A stretch of 64,000 nt of DNA, from NCBI RefSeq assembly GCF_030412015.1, contig NZ_JASNRD010000015.1, positions 70,030 through 134,029 of the forward strand. Direction: 5' to 3'. The position numbers and the translations under genes were made by a program. How positions within the stretch are numbered: the first letter of the stretch is position 1; the number at the start of each line of letters is the position of its first letter. The DNA comes from Massilia sp. YIM B02763 (GTDB taxonomy: Bacteria > Pseudomonadota > Gammaproteobacteria > Burkholderiales > Burkholderiaceae_D). The notes beneath the pieces are model-generated. The model searched no databases, was not told the DNA's origin, and was given only the letters and a program-made list of their open reading frames with translations. Positions 43,311-52,025 of the stretch are shown here, piece by piece.

Positions 43311-45752
43311 TCAGAAATCGACGCCGGTATTGAAGCCGAAGGTGCGCGGCGGCTGGTACTGGCCGACCCACGCGCCGAAGGCGTTGCTGGCGCTGGTCTT
43401 GATCTTTTCGTCGCTGACGTTGCGCACGAACAGGTCGAGCCACCACTTGTCGCGGCTGTAGCGCAGGCCGAGGTCGGCGCGGCCGAACTCCTTCTGGCGG
43501 TCTTCCGGACCCAGGTCGAACACGGACAGCGTGGTCTTGGTCTCGTAGTGGGCCGAGATGCGCGGCGCCAGGGTCTCGCCGTCGCCCAGGCGGAACACGT
43601 GCTGGTACTGCACGTGGGCCGAGAACTTCGGCGTGTGCGGCATGGTGTGGCCGGTCACGTCCAGGCAGGTGCTGATGCCGGGGACGCTGCAGGCCGGCAG
43701 CACGTAGTCGTTGGAGCCGCCAATCAGGTGGCCCAGCTTGGCGTGCGGCGTGAAGGTCAGCGCGGCCAGGATGCGGTCGTCCGGGCTCAGCTTGGCCGTG
43801 ATCTCCGACTCCAGGCCGTAGATCTTGGCGCCTTCGGCGTTGTTGGTGGCCAGGCCGCGGGTGCCGTCCGGGTTGGTCACCGGGGCGCTGAACTGGAAGC
43901 CGCGGAAGCGCTCGTAGAACAGCGCGTTGTTGATCTGCAGGGCGCCGTTCAGGAACGTGCTCTTGTTGCCGATCTCGTAGTTGGTCAGCGTCTCGTCGCC
44001 GTACGGACGGCCGCCGTCCTGCAGGCCGCCCGACTTGTAGCCGGTCGACACGCTGGCGTAGACCATGTTGCGGCGGTCGATGTCGTAGCTCACGCGCGCC
44101 AGGCCGGTCCACTTGCTGCCCGTGTACTCGCCCGAGTTGGACGGGTTGTTCGGGGTGTAGCCCTGGCCCGGGCGGGTCGGGTCGATCTGCGGCGAGACCG
44201 GGACCTGCGGCACGGTCGGATCGCCGTTCCAGCTGTAGCCGTTGCCGCCTTCGTTGGTGCGCTTGTCGTGCGTGTAGCGCGCGCCGCCGGTCAGGTGCAG
44301 GCTGTCGTTGATGTTCCAGGTGGCCTGGCCGAAGGCGGCCGACGATTTCACGGTCTCTTTCGGCTGGATGAAGGAACCCTGCCAGTTGACGGTGCCCGAC
44401 TGGGTGCCGTTGAAGATCGGGATGTCGAAGCGGATGCTGTTGTCCTCGGCGCCGTAGTACAGGCCCAGCTGCCAGTCCACCGTGCGCTTGCCCAGCGACT
44501 GCAGTTCCACTTCGTGGCTGTAGTTCTTGTAGTGCGACTGCACGGTATTGTTGGCCTGGTAGGTGGCGCCTGTCGAGAAGCTGGTCGGGATCGCCACGCC
44601 GGCGTCCTGGTCGTAGGTCGAGCTGCCGTCGAACTTCGACCAGCCGGCGATGTAGGTCAGGCCCATCTCCGGGGTCAGCTCGTACTCCAGGCGCGAACGG
44701 ACCGAGTCGGTGTCGCGCTTGAGCGTCGGCGCAACGTCGGCCAGCGTCGACCAGAAGTCCTGGCCGGGACGCGGGTTCTGCATCAGGTTCATCGGCAGCG
44801 TGCCGCGGTCGGCGAAGCGCTCGTAGGCGATGTTCCAGTGCAGCTTGTCGGTCGGCTGCCACAGGAAGGACAGGCGCACGGCCGTCTGGTCCTGCGAATT
44901 GTACTTGTCGCCGCTGTTGACGAACTGGCCGGCATTGATCGGCTGGAACTTGGCCGGATCGCCGCCGCTGGCGGCCCAGGCCGCGCGCTGGCTGTCCAGC
45001 GGGATGTTCGGCAGGCGCTGGTAGTCGACGTAGCCGTCGTGCTGCTCGTGCACGAAGGCGACGCGCATCGCGGCCTTCTCGCCCAGCGGGATGTTGACGG
45101 CGCCGCGCGCGCCGTAGCGCTTGTAGTCGCCCAGGCCGATCTCGGCGCTGCCGCTGTGGCTGCCCAGCTTCGGCTTGGCGGTCTGCATGTTGACGGCGCC
45201 GACGGTCGAGTTGCGGCCCCACAGCGTGCCCTGCGGGCCACGCAGCACTTCGATGGTGTCGAGGTCGAACAGCAGGCTGGTGGCGCCTTCCGGACGCGGC
45301 GAGTACACGCCGTCGACGAACACGGCGACCTCGGGGTCGGCGTATTCGGTCTTGGCGCTGTCGTTGCCGATGCCGCGCATGGTAAAGGTGGTGACGCCGT
45401 GGTCGCCCTGGCCGGTGGCCTGGAAGCCCGGTACCAGGCTGACCACGTCGAGCAGGGTCTGGACGTGGTTGTCTTCCAGCGTCTGCGCGTTCAGCGCGGT
45501 GACGGCGATCGGGGTCTTCTGCAGCGAGGTGGAACGTTTGGTCGCGGTCACGATGACTTCGGCCACCTTGCCGTTGTCGGCGATCTGGGCGGTCGGGGCG
45601 GTCTGCGCCGCCGGGGCGCCGGAACCTGCGGGCACGGCCGGATCAGTCGCCTGGGCATGGGCGTTCGCGGCCGCGAAACCGGTGCACAGGGAGAGGATGG
45701 CGAATTGAATCGGCGTGACGATGCGCCGGCCGTGGGGGGCGGTCTTCTTCAT
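43311..45752 (-). CDS. TonB-dependent outer-membrane receptor
   Basis: An 813-residue receptor with a signal peptide (residues 1-38, ending AHAQA). A TonB box-like EVIVTATKR is at about 66-74, then the plug domain (TPIAVTALNAQTLEDNHVQT, VLRGPQGTLWGRNSTVGAVN), and a 22-strand barrel that ends in the aromatic terminus RTFGFNTGVDF. It should bring a large substrate, here probably a beta-glucoside oligosaccharide or glycosylated aromatic, into the periplasm. Iron siderophores are the usual alternative, but the GH1/glucokinase context favours a sugar. ATG 45752 is chosen over the upstream TTG because a GGAG site sits nine bases before it. It is divergent from the halogenase gene, with two operator copies between them. 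Confidence 0.93.
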   Translation of the reverse strand: MKKTAPHGRRIVTPIQFAILSLCTGFAAANAHAQATDPAVPAGSGAPAAQTAPTAQIADNGKVAEVIVTATKRSTSLQKTPIAVTALNAQTLEDNHVQTLLDVVSLVPGFQATGQGDHGVTTFTMRGIGNDSAKTEYADPEVAVFVDGVYSPRPEGATSLLFDLDTIEVLRGPQGTLWGRNSTVGAVNMQTAKPKLGSHSGSAEIGLGDYKRYGARGAVNIPLGEKAAMRVAFVHEQHDGYVDYQRLPNIPLDSQRAAWAASGGDPAKFQPINAGQFVNSGDKYNSQDQTAVRLSFLWQPTDKLHWNIAYERFADRGTLPMNLMQNPRPGQDFWSTLADVAPTLKRDTDSVRSRLEYELTPEMGLTYIAGWSKFDGSSTYDQDAGVAIPTSFSTGATYQANNTVQSHYKNYSHEVELQSLGKRTVDWQLGLYYGAEDNSIRFDIPIFNGTQSGTVNWQGSFIQPKETVKSSAAFGQATWNINDSLHLTGGARYTHDKRTNEGGNGYSWNGDPTVPQVPVSPQIDPTRPGQGYTPNNPSNSGEYTGSKWTGLARVSYDIDRRNMVYASVSTGYKSGGLQDGGRPYGDETLTNYEIGNKSTFLNGALQINNALFYERFRGFQFSAPVTNPDGTRGLATNNAEGAKIYGLESEITAKLSPDDRILAALTFTPHAKLGHLIGGSNDYVLPACSVPGISTCLDVTGHTMPHTPKFSAHVQYQHVFRLGDGETLAPRISAHYETKTTLSVFDLGPEDRQKEFGRADLGLRYSRDKWWLDLFVRNVSDEKIKTSASNAFGAWVGQYQPPRTFGFNTGVDF

Positions 45753-45819
45753 TACTACAGTCTCCAAATAATTATGCGCGCGTCGGGGCGCGCGGCGATG
45801 GCTTGGCGATTATTTTTAT

Positions 45820-45854
45820 TGAAAACGATTTCAGTAGAAGTGAAATCGATTTCA
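45820..45854. promoter_or_regulatory. Two LacI operators between the divergent TonB-receptor and halogenase genes
   Basis: TGAAAACGATTTCA (45820-45833) and the perfect palindrome TGAAATCGATTTCA (45841-45854) have starts 21 bases apart, in the 177-base divergent interval. They lie 68-102 bases before the receptor start and 76-110 before the halogenase start, so both promoters can be repressed by the locus LacI protein. Confidence 0.8.
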
Positions 45855-45929
45855 TCGTACACTCAGCAGAAATCCGATGTCAAACATAATTTTTCAAAAG
45901 AACATGCCCGGCAGGGCGATGGAGACCAT

Positions 45930-47522
45930 ATGCACACCGAAAAACCGGCCGCGCACGGCGGTGTATTGATCGTCGGCGGCGGCACCGCCGGCTGGCTCAC
46001 CGCCTGCTTCCTGGCGAAGCAATTGGGCGCGGGCCGCCCCGACGGCGTGCCCGTCACGCTCGTGGAATCGCCCGAGATCGGCATCATCGGCGTGGGCGAG
46101 GGCACCTTCCCCTCGATCCGCGGCACGCTCGCCGCGATCGGCATCGACGAGGCCCGCTTCATCCAGGCCTGCAGCGCCACCTTCAAGCAGGGCATTTCGT
46201 TCCGCCACTGGGTGCGCGCGCCCGGCCAGGCGGGGCCGGCCAGCTACTTCCACCCGTTCAGCCAGCCGAGCCAGCGCCAGGGCGGCTTCGAGCTGCTGCC
46301 GTACTGGCTCGCGGGCGACGCTGGCGCTGTGGGCAACCCTGGCTTCGCCGCAGCCGTCACGATGCAGCAGCGCGTGGCCGATGCCGCCCACGGGCCGAAG
46401 CGCGTCCACGATCCGGATTTCCTCGGCCCGCTGAACTACGCCTACCACTTCGACGCGGCGCGCTTCGCCGCGCTGCTGGCCGAACATGGCCGCACGCTGG
46501 GCGTGCGCCACGTGCTGGGCAACGTCGAGCGCGTCGAACTGGATGCGCAAGGCATGATCGGCGCCGTCCATACGGCGGAACACGGGGCGCTGCGGGCCGG
46601 CCTGTACGTCGACTGCACTGGTTTCCGCGCGCGCCTGATCGGCGAAGCGCTGGGCGCGCCGTTCAAGCGCCTGGACGACGTGCTGTTCGTGGACCGCGCC
46701 GTCACGCTGCAGGTGCCGTACGCCACGCCCGACGCCCCGATCCCGTCGTACACGATCTCGACGGCGCACGAGGCCGGCTGGACCTGGGACATCGGCCTGC
46801 AGCGGCGGCGCGGCATCGGCTACGTGTATTCGAGCCGCCATACGGACGATGCGCGCGCGGAGCAAGCCCTGCGCGGCTACATCGGCGCCGGCGCCGACGG
46901 ACTGGAGGCGCGCCGCCTGGCGCTGCAGGTCGGCTACCGCGAGACGCAGTGGGTCGGCAACTGCGTGGCCGTGGGCCTGTCCGGCGGGTTCCTGGAACCG
47001 CTGGAATCGTCCGGCATCGGACTGATCGAGGCCGCCGCCTACCTGGTCGGCTTCCTGTTCCCGCACGGCGGCGAGTTCGCGCCGGCGGCGCGCCAGTTCA
47101 ATGCGCAGATGCGCGAGCGCTACGAGCGCATCGTCGACTTCATCAAGCTGCACTACTGCCTGACGCAGCGCGTGGACAGCCGCTTCTGGATCGACAATGC
47201 CGACCCGGCGTCGATCCCGGATTCGCTGCGCGACCGCCTCGAGCAATGGAAGACCAGGCCGCCGCACCGCCTCGACTTCGTCACGGACCTGGAGATGTAT
47301 CCGCCGTCCAGCTGGCAATACGTGCTGTACGGGATGGAGTACGCGACCCGCCTGCATCCGTCGGCGCTGGATCCGGCGCGCCGCGCCGCCGCGCGCCAGG
47401 AATTCGCCACCATCGCCCAGGTGGCCAGGAAGGCGCTGGCGGACCTGCCGCCGCACCGGGCGCTGGTCGAGCATTTCTGTAACAAGGCGGCGCGTTCAGG
47501 AAACGCGCGCCACGTTGCATGA
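45930..47522 (+). CDS. Flavin-dependent (tryptophan) halogenase-family protein
   Basis: A 530-residue flavoprotein of the tryptophan 7-halogenase family. The FAD-binding GGGTAGW is at residues 16-22, GVGEGTFPSIR at 54-64, and the catalytic-lysine equivalent is Lys86 (CSATFKQGISF), which in halogenases forms the chloramine/positions HOCl. The family's W-x-W-x-I-P barrier motif reads W284-T-W286-D-I288-G289, so the proline is lost. This motif version belongs to a branch found next to TonB receptors in sugar loci and is not tied to a natural-product cluster. GGAG precedes ATG 45930. It is divergent from the receptor and lies 94 bases before the LacI gene. Halogenation, or another flavin oxidation of an imported aromatic glycoside, is possible. 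Confidence 0.9.
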   Translation: MHTEKPAAHGGVLIVGGGTAGWLTACFLAKQLGAGRPDGVPVTLVESPEIGIIGVGEGTFPSIRGTLAAIGIDEARFIQACSATFKQGISFRHWVRAPGQAGPASYFHPFSQPSQRQGGFELLPYWLAGDAGAVGNPGFAAAVTMQQRVADAAHGPKRVHDPDFLGPLNYAYHFDAARFAALLAEHGRTLGVRHVLGNVERVELDAQGMIGAVHTAEHGALRAGLYVDCTGFRARLIGEALGAPFKRLDDVLFVDRAVTLQVPYATPDAPIPSYTISTAHEAGWTWDIGLQRRRGIGYVYSSRHTDDARAEQALRGYIGAGADGLEARRLALQVGYRETQWVGNCVAVGLSGGFLEPLESSGIGLIEAAAYLVGFLFPHGGEFAPAARQFNAQMRERYERIVDFIKLHYCLTQRVDSRFWIDNADPASIPDSLRDRLEQWKTRPPHRLDFVTDLEMYPPSSWQYVLYGMEYATRLHPSALDPARRAAARQEFATIAQVARKALADLPPHRALVEHFCNKAARSGNARHVA

Positions 47523-47531
47523 AACAATTTC

Positions 47532-47545
47532 TGAAATCGGTTTCG
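47532..47545. promoter_or_regulatory. LacI operator upstream of the LacI gene
   Basis: TGAAATCGGTTTCG matches the locus operator except at two positions. It covers the probable -35 region of a promoter whose -10 is TATACT (47553-47558), so autorepression of the regulator is likely. Confidence 0.65.
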
Positions 47546-47616
47546 CCGCTGCTATACTCGTCGTGCCTGGTGTGGAATACAGACCTCCACGCCAACCACG
47601 AGACGAAGAAAGCACC

Positions 47617-48636
47617 ATGAAAAAAGAGCCCAGCAGCAGCGCGATGGTCACCGTGCACGAAGTGGCGCGCGTGGCCGGCGTTTCCGCCGCCACCGTGTCG
47701 CGCTTCCTGAACGGCACCGCCCGCGTATCCGAGGACAAGCGCCAGGCCATCGAGAGCGTGATCAGCAAGTTGAACTACAAGCCGAACGTGCTCGCGCAGA
47801 ACCTCAAGATGGGCAGCTCGCGCACCGTCGGCGTGCTGACCCAGTCGCTGATGTCCGGCTACTTCGCCGACGCGCTGGCCGGCGTCGACGAGGCGCTGCA
47901 GGGCACCGGCTACGCGCCGCTGATCGTGTCCGGCCACTGGCATGCGGACGAGGAGGCGGAGCGCATCGAACTGCTGATCGCGCGCCGGGTCGACGGCCTC
48001 GTGATCCTGAGCGGCAAGCTGAAGGACGCGCAGATCCTGAAACTGTCGCAGCGCGTGCCCATCGTCGCCTTCGGCCGCGAGCTGCAGGGCCCGCGCGCCT
48101 ACGGCTTCTGCCTGGACAACTACTGGGGCGCCTGCGAGGCGGTCGAGCACCTAATCGTCCAGGGCCATCGCAACATCGCCTTCATCGGCGGGCCGTCCGA
48201 CCACACGGACGCGCTGGCGCGCCTGGCCGGCTACCGCGACACGCTGGCCAAGCACCGTATCAAGGAAAAGCAGCAGCTGATCGTGGCCGGCGACTTCCAG
48301 GAATCGAGCGGCCTGCTGGCGGTGGAGCGGCTGCTGGAATCGGGCCAGCGCTTCTCCGCGATCTTCTGCGCCAACGACCTGACGGCCTACGGCGCGCGCC
48401 TCGCGCTGTACCGGCGCGGCATCCGCGTGCCCGAGGACATCTCGCTGATCGGCTTCGACGACCTGCACAGCTCCATGTACACGACGCCGCCCCTGACCAC
48501 CGTGCGCCAGCCGCTGTTCGACGTCGGCAAGAGCCTGGGCCGCGCAATCGTCAAGATGATCGGCAACGAAGCGCACGACGTCGACGTGCCGCAGCTGAAC
48601 CTGGTGGTACGCGAATCCGTCCGCCGCGTCGGCTGA
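47617..48636 (+). CDS. LacI-family transcriptional repressor of the beta-glucoside locus
   Basis: A 339-residue LacI/GalR protein. The helix-turn-helix (TVHEVARVAGVSAATVSRFL, then NGTARVSEDKRQAI) and the hinge helix (KPNVLAQNLKMGSS) are complete. The periplasmic-binding-like core has VGVLTQSLMSGYFADALAGV and, near the end, ISLIGFDDLHSSMYTTPPLT. It should bind the TGAAATCGATTTCA family of sites and release them when a sugar or sugar phosphate binds. ATG 47617 gives a normal N-terminus. A match to its own operator lies upstream. The receptor, GH1/glk/MFS and halogenase genes around it are the inferred targets, and a distant Gfo/Idh gene also has the site. Confidence 0.94.
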   Translation: MKKEPSSSAMVTVHEVARVAGVSAATVSRFLNGTARVSEDKRQAIESVISKLNYKPNVLAQNLKMGSSRTVGVLTQSLMSGYFADALAGVDEALQGTGYAPLIVSGHWHADEEAERIELLIARRVDGLVILSGKLKDAQILKLSQRVPIVAFGRELQGPRAYGFCLDNYWGACEAVEHLIVQGHRNIAFIGGPSDHTDALARLAGYRDTLAKHRIKEKQQLIVAGDFQESSGLLAVERLLESGQRFSAIFCANDLTAYGARLALYRRGIRVPEDISLIGFDDLHSSMYTTPPLTTVRQPLFDVGKSLGRAIVKMIGNEAHDVDVPQLNLVVRESVRRVG

Positions 48637-48659
48637 TTCGCTTGCCATCATTCGGGGTT

Positions 48660-48764
48660 AATTCGGGGTCAGAGCACATTTTCGAGCGTCGATCCTTCGT
48701 AACTCGTTGATTTTGCGATGAATAATTGCGCGGCTGCCGAAAAAATGTGCTCTGACCCCGAATT
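48660..48764. repeat. 105-base inverted-repeat element (MITE/REP-like)
   Basis: Perfect 23-base arms at 48660-48682 and 48742-48764 (core GGGGTCAGAGCACATTTT) enclose a 59-base spacer. The right arm runs into the stop codon of the hydrolase gene. A direct repeat, ATTCGGGGT, lies just left of the element (48650-48658) and again inside it. Similar arms flank REP-associated transposases in related bacteria as far as I recall; no transposase is present here. Confidence 0.7.
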
Positions 48765-49633
48765 TATTTGCTTGTCTTGATGAACGTGGCGATGTAGCCG
48801 GCTGCCGTTTCCGGGTATTGGTGCTGCGGGCCGTGACCGGCCTGCGGGAAGGTCACGAGTTGCAGCGTAGGCAGCTGGCCGTTCAGCGCATGCCAGTTCT
48901 CGACCGGGAACACGATGTCGTGGTCGCCGGCGATGTGCAGGATGGGCAGCGTCGTGTGCTTCAGCGCTTCCAGGATTTGCGGGGCCGGGAAGGCGGGGAA
49001 GCGCGGCGTGGGGCCCAGGATGGCGGCGGCCCAGGCGGCGTCGATGTCGGGGCTGCGGCCTTCGCGGCGCTCCCAGGTGCGCGCGTACGATGCGGCCGCC
49101 GCGGCGCGGCTCGCTGCGGACTTCGGCTCGAAGAACAGGATGGTGTCCTTGTCGACGCTGCTGCCGGCGATGGCGGCGGTCTCGTTGAACAGGGCCTCGC
49201 CGGGCTTGACGGCGACGTCCGGCGCGGCCGTGGCGATCAGGACGGCGTGGGACAAGCGCTGCGGCTGGGTCGCCGCCACGATTTGCGCCACCATGCCGCC
49301 CAGCGACCAGCCGGCGATCACGGCGTCGCGCAGGCCCAGCGCCTCCATCAGGCCCACGGCATCGCGCGCCAGCAGCGCCGGGTTCATCTGGCGCTCGCCG
49401 CTGGACAGGCCCCAGCCCGCGTAGTCGAAGGTGATCACGCGCAGGCCATGGCCCGCGAGCGCGTCGAGGAAGGCCGGATCCCACATGTCGAGGTTGCCGC
49501 GAAAGCGCACGCACAGCAGGATCGGCTTGCCCGCGGGATCGCCGATCGAGCGGTAGGCCAGGCGGCGGTCGCCCAGGTCGGCGTACTGGTTGGGCGCGTC
49601 GATGGCGCTGTAGTGTGCGGTATTCGTAGTCAC
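48764..49633 (-). CDS. Alpha/beta hydrolase
   Basis: A 289-residue alpha/beta-hydrolase-fold enzyme. The nucleophile elbow is GWSLGG (Ser), the oxyanion region VRFRGN, the catalytic acid probably Asp in LHIAGDHDIVFP and the His in AGHGPQHQYPE. The pattern (IGDPAGKPILLCVRFRGNLD, then MWDPAFLDALAGHGLRVITF) places it with the haloperoxidase-like or carboxylesterase-like hydrolases. It is probably an esterase of unknown substrate. The GTG start at 49633 has AGAGGA upstream. An SDR gene begins the same strand's operon 21 bases before, and the stop codon abuts the inverted-repeat element. Confidence 0.9.
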   Translation of the reverse strand: MTTNTAHYSAIDAPNQYADLGDRRLAYRSIGDPAGKPILLCVRFRGNLDMWDPAFLDALAGHGLRVITFDYAGWGLSSGERQMNPALLARDAVGLMEALGLRDAVIAGWSLGGMVAQIVAATQPQRLSHAVLIATAAPDVAVKPGEALFNETAAIAGSSVDKDTILFFEPKSAASRAAAAASYARTWERREGRSPDIDAAWAAAILGPTPRFPAFPAPQILEALKHTTLPILHIAGDHDIVFPVENWHALNGQLPTLQLVTFPQAGHGPQHQYPETAAGYIATFIKTSK

Positions 49634-49654
49634 TGCATCCTCTTTTCGATAGGG

Positions 49655-50398
49655 TCAGGCGGCAAAGCCTCCGTCCGCCAGCAGGTCGGCGCCGGTGACG
49701 AAGCTCGATTCCGGCCCGGCCAGCCAGGCGACCAGCGCCGCGATCTCCTGCGGCCGGCCGTGGCGCGGCAGGGCCATGAAGGCGTGCAGCGAGCGGCCGA
49801 AGTCGGTGCCTTCCGGGTTCATGTCCGTGTCGACGGGGCCCGGCAACACGTTGTTGACAGTAATATCACGCGGCCCGAGGTCGCGCGCCAGCCCTTTGGC
49901 CAGCCCCGTCAGCGCCGACTTGCTCATCGCATAGAACGCGGCGCCGCCGAACGGCACGCGCAAGGCATTCGTGCTGCCCACGTTGACGATGCGCCCGCCG
50001 TCCGGGATATGGGGCAAGGCCGCTTTCGCGGTGGCGAACACGGCACGCAGGTTGACGGCCACGGTGCGGTCGAAGTCGGCGAGGGAGAAATCGTCCAGCG
50101 TCCCCGGCAGGAAAATGCCGGCATTGTTGACGACGACGTCGATGCGGCCGAAGCGCGCGGCGGCGGCATCGACGGCAGTGGCGATCGCCTTCGCGTCGGT
50201 GGCGTCGGCCTGCAGGGCGAGGGCGCGCCCGCCGGCGAAGGCGATCTCGGCGGCCAGCGCATCGGCGGCGGCGCTGCTGCTCTGGTAGGTGAAGGCGACG
50301 GCGGCGCCGTCGGCGGCCAGGCGGCGCACGATGGCCGCGCCGATGCCGCGTGCCGCGCCGGTGACGAAGGCGACTTTGTTGTCGAGAGGGTGGTTCAT
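49655..50398 (-). CDS. Short-chain dehydrogenase/reductase, FabG-like
   Basis: A 247-residue classical SDR with every catalytic element: TGAARGIG at residues 14-21, NNAG, Ser in VNVGSTNA, and Tyr-x3-Lys in FYAMSKSAL. The tail LLADGGFAA is the usual SDR end. It should act as a NAD(P)H-dependent carbonyl reductase; it contrasts with the degenerate SDR at 16.7 kb. A GAGGAG ribosome-binding site precedes ATG 50398. The alpha/beta hydrolase follows 21 bases downstream, probably co-transcribed. The divergent LysR gene (109 bases away) with an inverted repeat between is the likely regulator. Confidence 0.93.
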   Translation of the reverse strand: MNHPLDNKVAFVTGAARGIGAAIVRRLAADGAAVAFTYQSSSAAADALAAEIAFAGGRALALQADATDAKAIATAVDAAAARFGRIDVVVNNAGIFLPGTLDDFSLADFDRTVAVNLRAVFATAKAALPHIPDGGRIVNVGSTNALRVPFGGAAFYAMSKSALTGLAKGLARDLGPRDITVNNVLPGPVDTDMNPEGTDFGRSLHAFMALPRHGRPQEIAALVAWLAGPESSFVTGADLLADGGFAA

Positions 50399-50450
50399 GA
50401 TCTGCTCCTCGATGGTGAAGGGGATGAATGCAGTATCATTCCAACCGCCG

Positions 50451-50488
50451 GTTGAAACTAGCCGGGTAATTGGCACATCAATTTCAAC
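50451..50488. promoter_or_regulatory. Inverted repeat between divergent SDR and LysR genes
   Basis: GTTGAAA (50451-50457) and TTTCAAC (50482-50488) are perfect inverses 24 bases apart, centred in the divergent interval. A second, partial arm (CCAACCG, 50441-50447) lies beside it. A LysR-regulator site is plausible. Confidence 0.45.
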
Positions 50489-50507
50489 TGTTGGGAACAG
50501 GTCGACC

Positions 50508-51434
50508 ATGACGACGGATGCCTTCACCCACCTCGACAGCTTCATCTTCAGCGCCGAGGAAGGCGGCTTCTCGGCCGCGGCGCGCAGGCTCGGCATGACG
50601 CCGGCCGGCGTCAGCAAGAACGTGGCCCGGCTCGAGGCCAGCCTGGGCGTGCGCCTGTTCCAGCGCAGCACGCGCCGGCTGCGCCTGACGGAGGAGGGCG
50701 CCCAGTTCCTGGCCGCCGTCGGCGAACCCTGGCACCGCATCCAGGATGCGATGGCGGTGCTGCGCGAAGGCGCCGGCCATCCGTCCGGCCTGCTGCGGGT
50801 GGCGCTGGCGCCGGCCGTCGGAAGGATGCATTTCGTGCCGATGCTGGACGCCTTCCATGCGGCCTACCCGGACGTGCTGCCCGACCTGCATTTCGAGAAC
50901 CGCCAGGTCGACCTGATCGCCGAAGGCTTCGACGTGGCCATCGGCGGCGGCGTCGAGCTGACCCAGGGCCTGGTGGCGCGCGAACTGGCCAGGGTGCGGG
51001 TGATCGCCGTGGCCGCGCCGGCCTACCTGGCGCGCCGCGGCATGCCGCAGCACCCGGACGAGCTGGCGGCGCACGATGCCATCGGCCGCCGCGCGATCCG
51101 CAACGGACGCCTGCAGAGCTGGACGCTGCGCACCGACGACGGCCGCGAAGCCGCCGCCGAGCTGAATCCGGTAGCCGTGCTGGACGACCCCGAGGCAATG
51201 GCCAGCGCGGCGGCGACGGGGCTGGGCCTGACGCTGCTGCCCGTGCCGCACGCCGGTCCGCGCCTGGCCAGCGGGGAGCTGGTGCGCATCCTGCCGGACT
51301 GGTATGCGGACACGGGGCCCCTGTTCATCTATTATTCGAGCCGCAGGCTGCTGCCGGCCAAGACGCGCGTGTTCGTCGACTTCGTGGTGGAGCGTTTCCG
51401 GTCGCTGGGCCTGGCCAGCGCCTTCACGGCCTGA
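50508..51434 (+). CDS. LysR-family transcriptional regulator
   Basis: A 308-residue LysR protein with a helix-turn-helix at residues 10-65 (FIFSAEEGGFSAAARRLGMT, then GVSKNVARLEASLGVRLFQR) and an effector domain ending in TRVFVDFVVERFRSLG, as in the DmlR-type branch. ATG 50508 starts the protein; the frame runs further upstream without a plausible start. It is divergent from the SDR/hydrolase operon and probably controls it. The stop is 20 bases from the end of a small convergent gene. Confidence 0.9.
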   Translation: MTTDAFTHLDSFIFSAEEGGFSAAARRLGMTPAGVSKNVARLEASLGVRLFQRSTRRLRLTEEGAQFLAAVGEPWHRIQDAMAVLREGAGHPSGLLRVALAPAVGRMHFVPMLDAFHAAYPDVLPDLHFENRQVDLIAEGFDVAIGGGVELTQGLVARELARVRVIAVAAPAYLARRGMPQHPDELAAHDAIGRRAIRNGRLQSWTLRTDDGREAAAELNPVAVLDDPEAMASAAATGLGLTLLPVPHAGPRLASGELVRILPDWYADTGPLFIYYSSRRLLPAKTRVFVDFVVERFRSLGLASAFTA

Positions 51435-51454
51435 CGGCTGGCGATCCGGCAGCG

Positions 51455-51670
51455 CTAGCGCGCGGGCCGTGCGGACTGGCGCCGGTCGCGCTGGCGAAAA
51501 TGCTGCGGGGAACACAGGACCCGCAGTGCCACGGCGCGCGGGACCCCGGCTTCTTCCATGAACAGCAAGGCCGGGTGGACACCCTGGCGCGTGCATAATT
51601 CCAGTGCTTGCTGAACGCTACTGGCGGTAGCGAGATCGGTCCGCAGATCGTTTCCGTGATGTGCATCCAT
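51455..51670 (-). CDS. Small hypothetical protein with one copy of the 33-residue helical motif
   Basis: A 71-residue protein. Residues 20-52 (centre CTRQGVHPALLFMEEAGVPR) align without gaps with the two repeats of the protein at 37975-38376: all six invariant positions (Ala, Leu, Gly, Ala, Pro, Arg) are kept. The C-terminal tail is Arg/Gln/Ser-rich and basic, so nucleic-acid or membrane contact is possible. The start ATG 51670 is supported by GGAG six bases upstream (the site itself lies inside an upstream in-frame ATG at 51682). No known family. A single-gene unit, converging on the LysR gene. Confidence 0.7.
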   Translation of the reverse strand: MDAHHGNDLRTDLATASSVQQALELCTRQGVHPALLFMEEAGVPRAVALRVLCSPQHFRQRDRRQSARPAR

Positions 51671-52025
51671 GCGCGTCTCCATGCGAGGAGAGGATGCTAG
51701 CAAAGCCATCAATACACTTAAAGTAGTTTGTGAAGATTTTTGAGTAAGCGATTGATTTCGTGGCACAACTGCGAATAATAACGCTTTGCTATTGCGCGAA
51801 CTCGACGCTGCAGGTAATGCGTTCGCGCAAGCGCGGCAGGCCGATGCGAGGGCACGGCCGCGCGCCATCGGGACGTGGCACGCGGGGCGAAGCTCGCTAT
51901 TCTGGCAGATTTTTTGGTGCCTGCGTGCATCCTGGTCCCGCCGCGCCGCCGCCATGCAGGCCGCATGGCGTACACTGGACAGCCGGCGGCGAAGCCGGCG
52001 CCCCACGACCAAGGAGGCAGACCCG
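51671..52025. other. Intergenic interval without a recognised gene
   Basis: Apart from an A/T-rich stretch near 51710-51790, which is likely promoter sequence for the small gene to the left, I see no supported gene, repeat or RNA before the oxygenase start. Confidence 0.45.

Noticed and set aside
43311-45752. TonB receptor as a siderophore receptor
   Set aside because: Context is GH1, glucokinase, sugar carrier and LacI, and there is no Fur-box-like sequence in the promoter; sugar uptake fits better, though not proven.
45930-47522. Halogenase as part of a natural-product gene cluster
   Set aside because: No NRPS, PKS, prenyltransferase or export genes are nearby; the neighbours and operators are those of sugar use.
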